Source: Candidatus Thalassarchaeaceae archaeon (GTDB lineage: Archaea; Thermoplasmatota; Poseidoniia; Poseidoniales; Thalassarchaeaceae). Taken from it: a stretch of 5,477 nt of DNA. The DNA lies in assembly GCA_013329905.1 (NCBI GenBank), contig DUJH01000034.1, forward strand, positions 42,902-48,378. The letters are read 5' to 3'. The translations under genes and the position numbers were made by a program. A model generated the notes under the pieces. It made no database searches, was not told the origin of the DNA, and saw nothing but the letters and a program-made list of their open reading frames with translations. Positions 4,953 to 5,477 of the stretch are shown here, piece by piece; positions within the stretch are counted from its first letter, which is position 1; the number at the start of each line of letters is the position of its first letter.

Positions 4953-5477
4953 TCACAGAAGGTTCACTTTCGGTGCTTCATCCACAGACTCATCCTCGTG
5001 GATGACTGGTAGTCTCTGCCCCTTTCCAAGGGGGAAATGACAAGCTACTCTGTGATCTTCGCCCACATCTTGTAATTGTGGCTCCTCAGTATCACAGCGT
5101 CCCGCCTCAGCTATCGGGCAGCGTGTGTGGAATCGGCATCCAGAAGGAGGATTAGCGGGGCTTGGAACGTCGCCGCTCAAAACAATCCTCTCTCTCGAGG
5201 ACTCCTCGAGAGATGGTTCCGGAATTGCCGAAAGGAGAGCATGAGTGTAGGGGTGAGATGGGTTGTCGAATAGGTCGCGAGTTGAGGCGATTTCGACAAT
5301 TTTACCGAGATACATCACAGCGACTCGGTCGCTGATGTGATTGACTACGTTTAGCGCGTGGGTGATGAACACAAACGTGAGACCGTGCTTATTCTGAATC
5401 TCTGATAAGAGGTTCAGAACTTGCGCCTGAACCGAGACGTCGAGCGCGCTGGTTGGCTCGTCCAATAGGATGAATTC
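4953..5477 (-). CDS. Peptide ABC transporter ATP-binding protein, Opp/Dpp type (C-terminal 174 residues; cut by window edge)
   Basis: The visible part begins at the Walker B strand and continues past the window edge; the TTG at 5465 is an internal Leu, not a start. Fragment residues show FILLDEPTSALD (2-13; Walker B, catalytic Glu7 and D-loop), the switch histidine in FITH (His40), SDRVAVMYLGKIVE (49-62), and the HPYTHALLSAIPEP signature (75-88) of oligopeptide/dipeptide transporters. The C-terminal oligo_HPY extension follows with CRFHTRCPIAEAGRC (Cys114, 120, 128) and HRVAC (Cys146), four cysteines known to hold an Fe-S cluster in some family members. The protein would sit on the cytoplasmic face and power uptake of peptides or similar solutes. 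The Walker A and LSGGQ motifs must lie beyond the edge. OppD- and OppF-like members cannot be separated securely from this part. The following gene starts 9 bases after the stop. Confidence 0.93.
   Translation of the reverse strand, partial: EFILLDEPTSALDVSVQAQVLNLLSEIQNKHGLTFVFITHALNVVNHISDRVAVMYLGKIVEIASTRDLFDNPSHPYTHALLSAIPEPSLEESSRERIVLSGDVPSPANPPSGCRFHTRCPIAEAGRCDTEEPQLQDVGEDHRVACHFPLGKGQRLPVIHEDESVDEAPKVNLL

Noticed and set aside
5472..5477. GAATTC at the very end of the window as a cloning junction
   Set aside because: The reading frame of the ABC ATPase continues through it with correct Walker B residues, and other GAATTC sites occur inside the window. It may be a clone end, but nothing shows it.
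1..5477. CRISPR arrays, tRNA or rRNA genes, insertion sequences or prophage genes
   Set aside because: No repeat-spacer pattern, cloverleaf, rRNA segment or transposase/integrase motif was seen on either strand.

Overview
This 5.5 kb window is densely coding, and I would guess it comes from a mesophilic archaeon, perhaps a marine Thermoplasmatota lineage such as the Poseidoniales. The guess rests on a glutamate synthase split into separate proteins, a glutaminase domain whose start reads like the archaeal branch, and a TATA-like box at a sensible distance from the first gene of the operon. Confidence in the domain is only about 0.5 to 0.6: strong GGAGGTG ribosome binding sites, Opp-type ABC transporters and MFS exporters are all common in bacteria too, and there is no rRNA or other marker gene here.

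Positions 1-3075, minus strand: an operon of three overlapping genes. In order of transcription they are a 502-residue glutamate-synthase-related barrel protein with a ferredoxin-like cysteine motif, a 466-residue canonical FMN/Fe-S synthase domain, and the start of a class II glutamine amidotransferase that runs off the left edge. They are joined by a 1-base (TGATG) and a 4-base (ATGA) overlap, and each downstream start has a perfect GGAGGTG. The likely division of labour is that the amidotransferase frees ammonia from glutamine and the 466-residue protein uses it in a reductive amination (2-oxoglutarate to glutamate if this is a true GOGAT). The 502-residue protein looks like a diverged paralogue of the catalytic barrel that may act as an electron-transfer or structural partner. 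The amidotransferase fragment is too short to be obvious as an open reading frame but is clear on translation.

Positions 3076-3346: a 271-base AT-rich divergent intergenic region. It holds three dyads close together just upstream of the operon, one of them covering the probable TATA box, then a 13-bp direct repeat with a 19-bp period nearer the other gene. This looks like a densely regulated promoter.

Positions 3347-4597, plus strand: a 12-helix major facilitator superfamily exporter (MFS_3/EntS-like) starting at GTG, with a six-codon in-frame mini-ORF just before it.

Positions 4569-5477, minus strand: the C-terminal part of an Opp/Dpp-type peptide ABC transporter ATPase (cut by the right edge), followed after 9 bases by a small two-helix membrane protein of unknown function. 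The small gene's 3' end overlaps the 3' end of the MFS gene by 29 bases.
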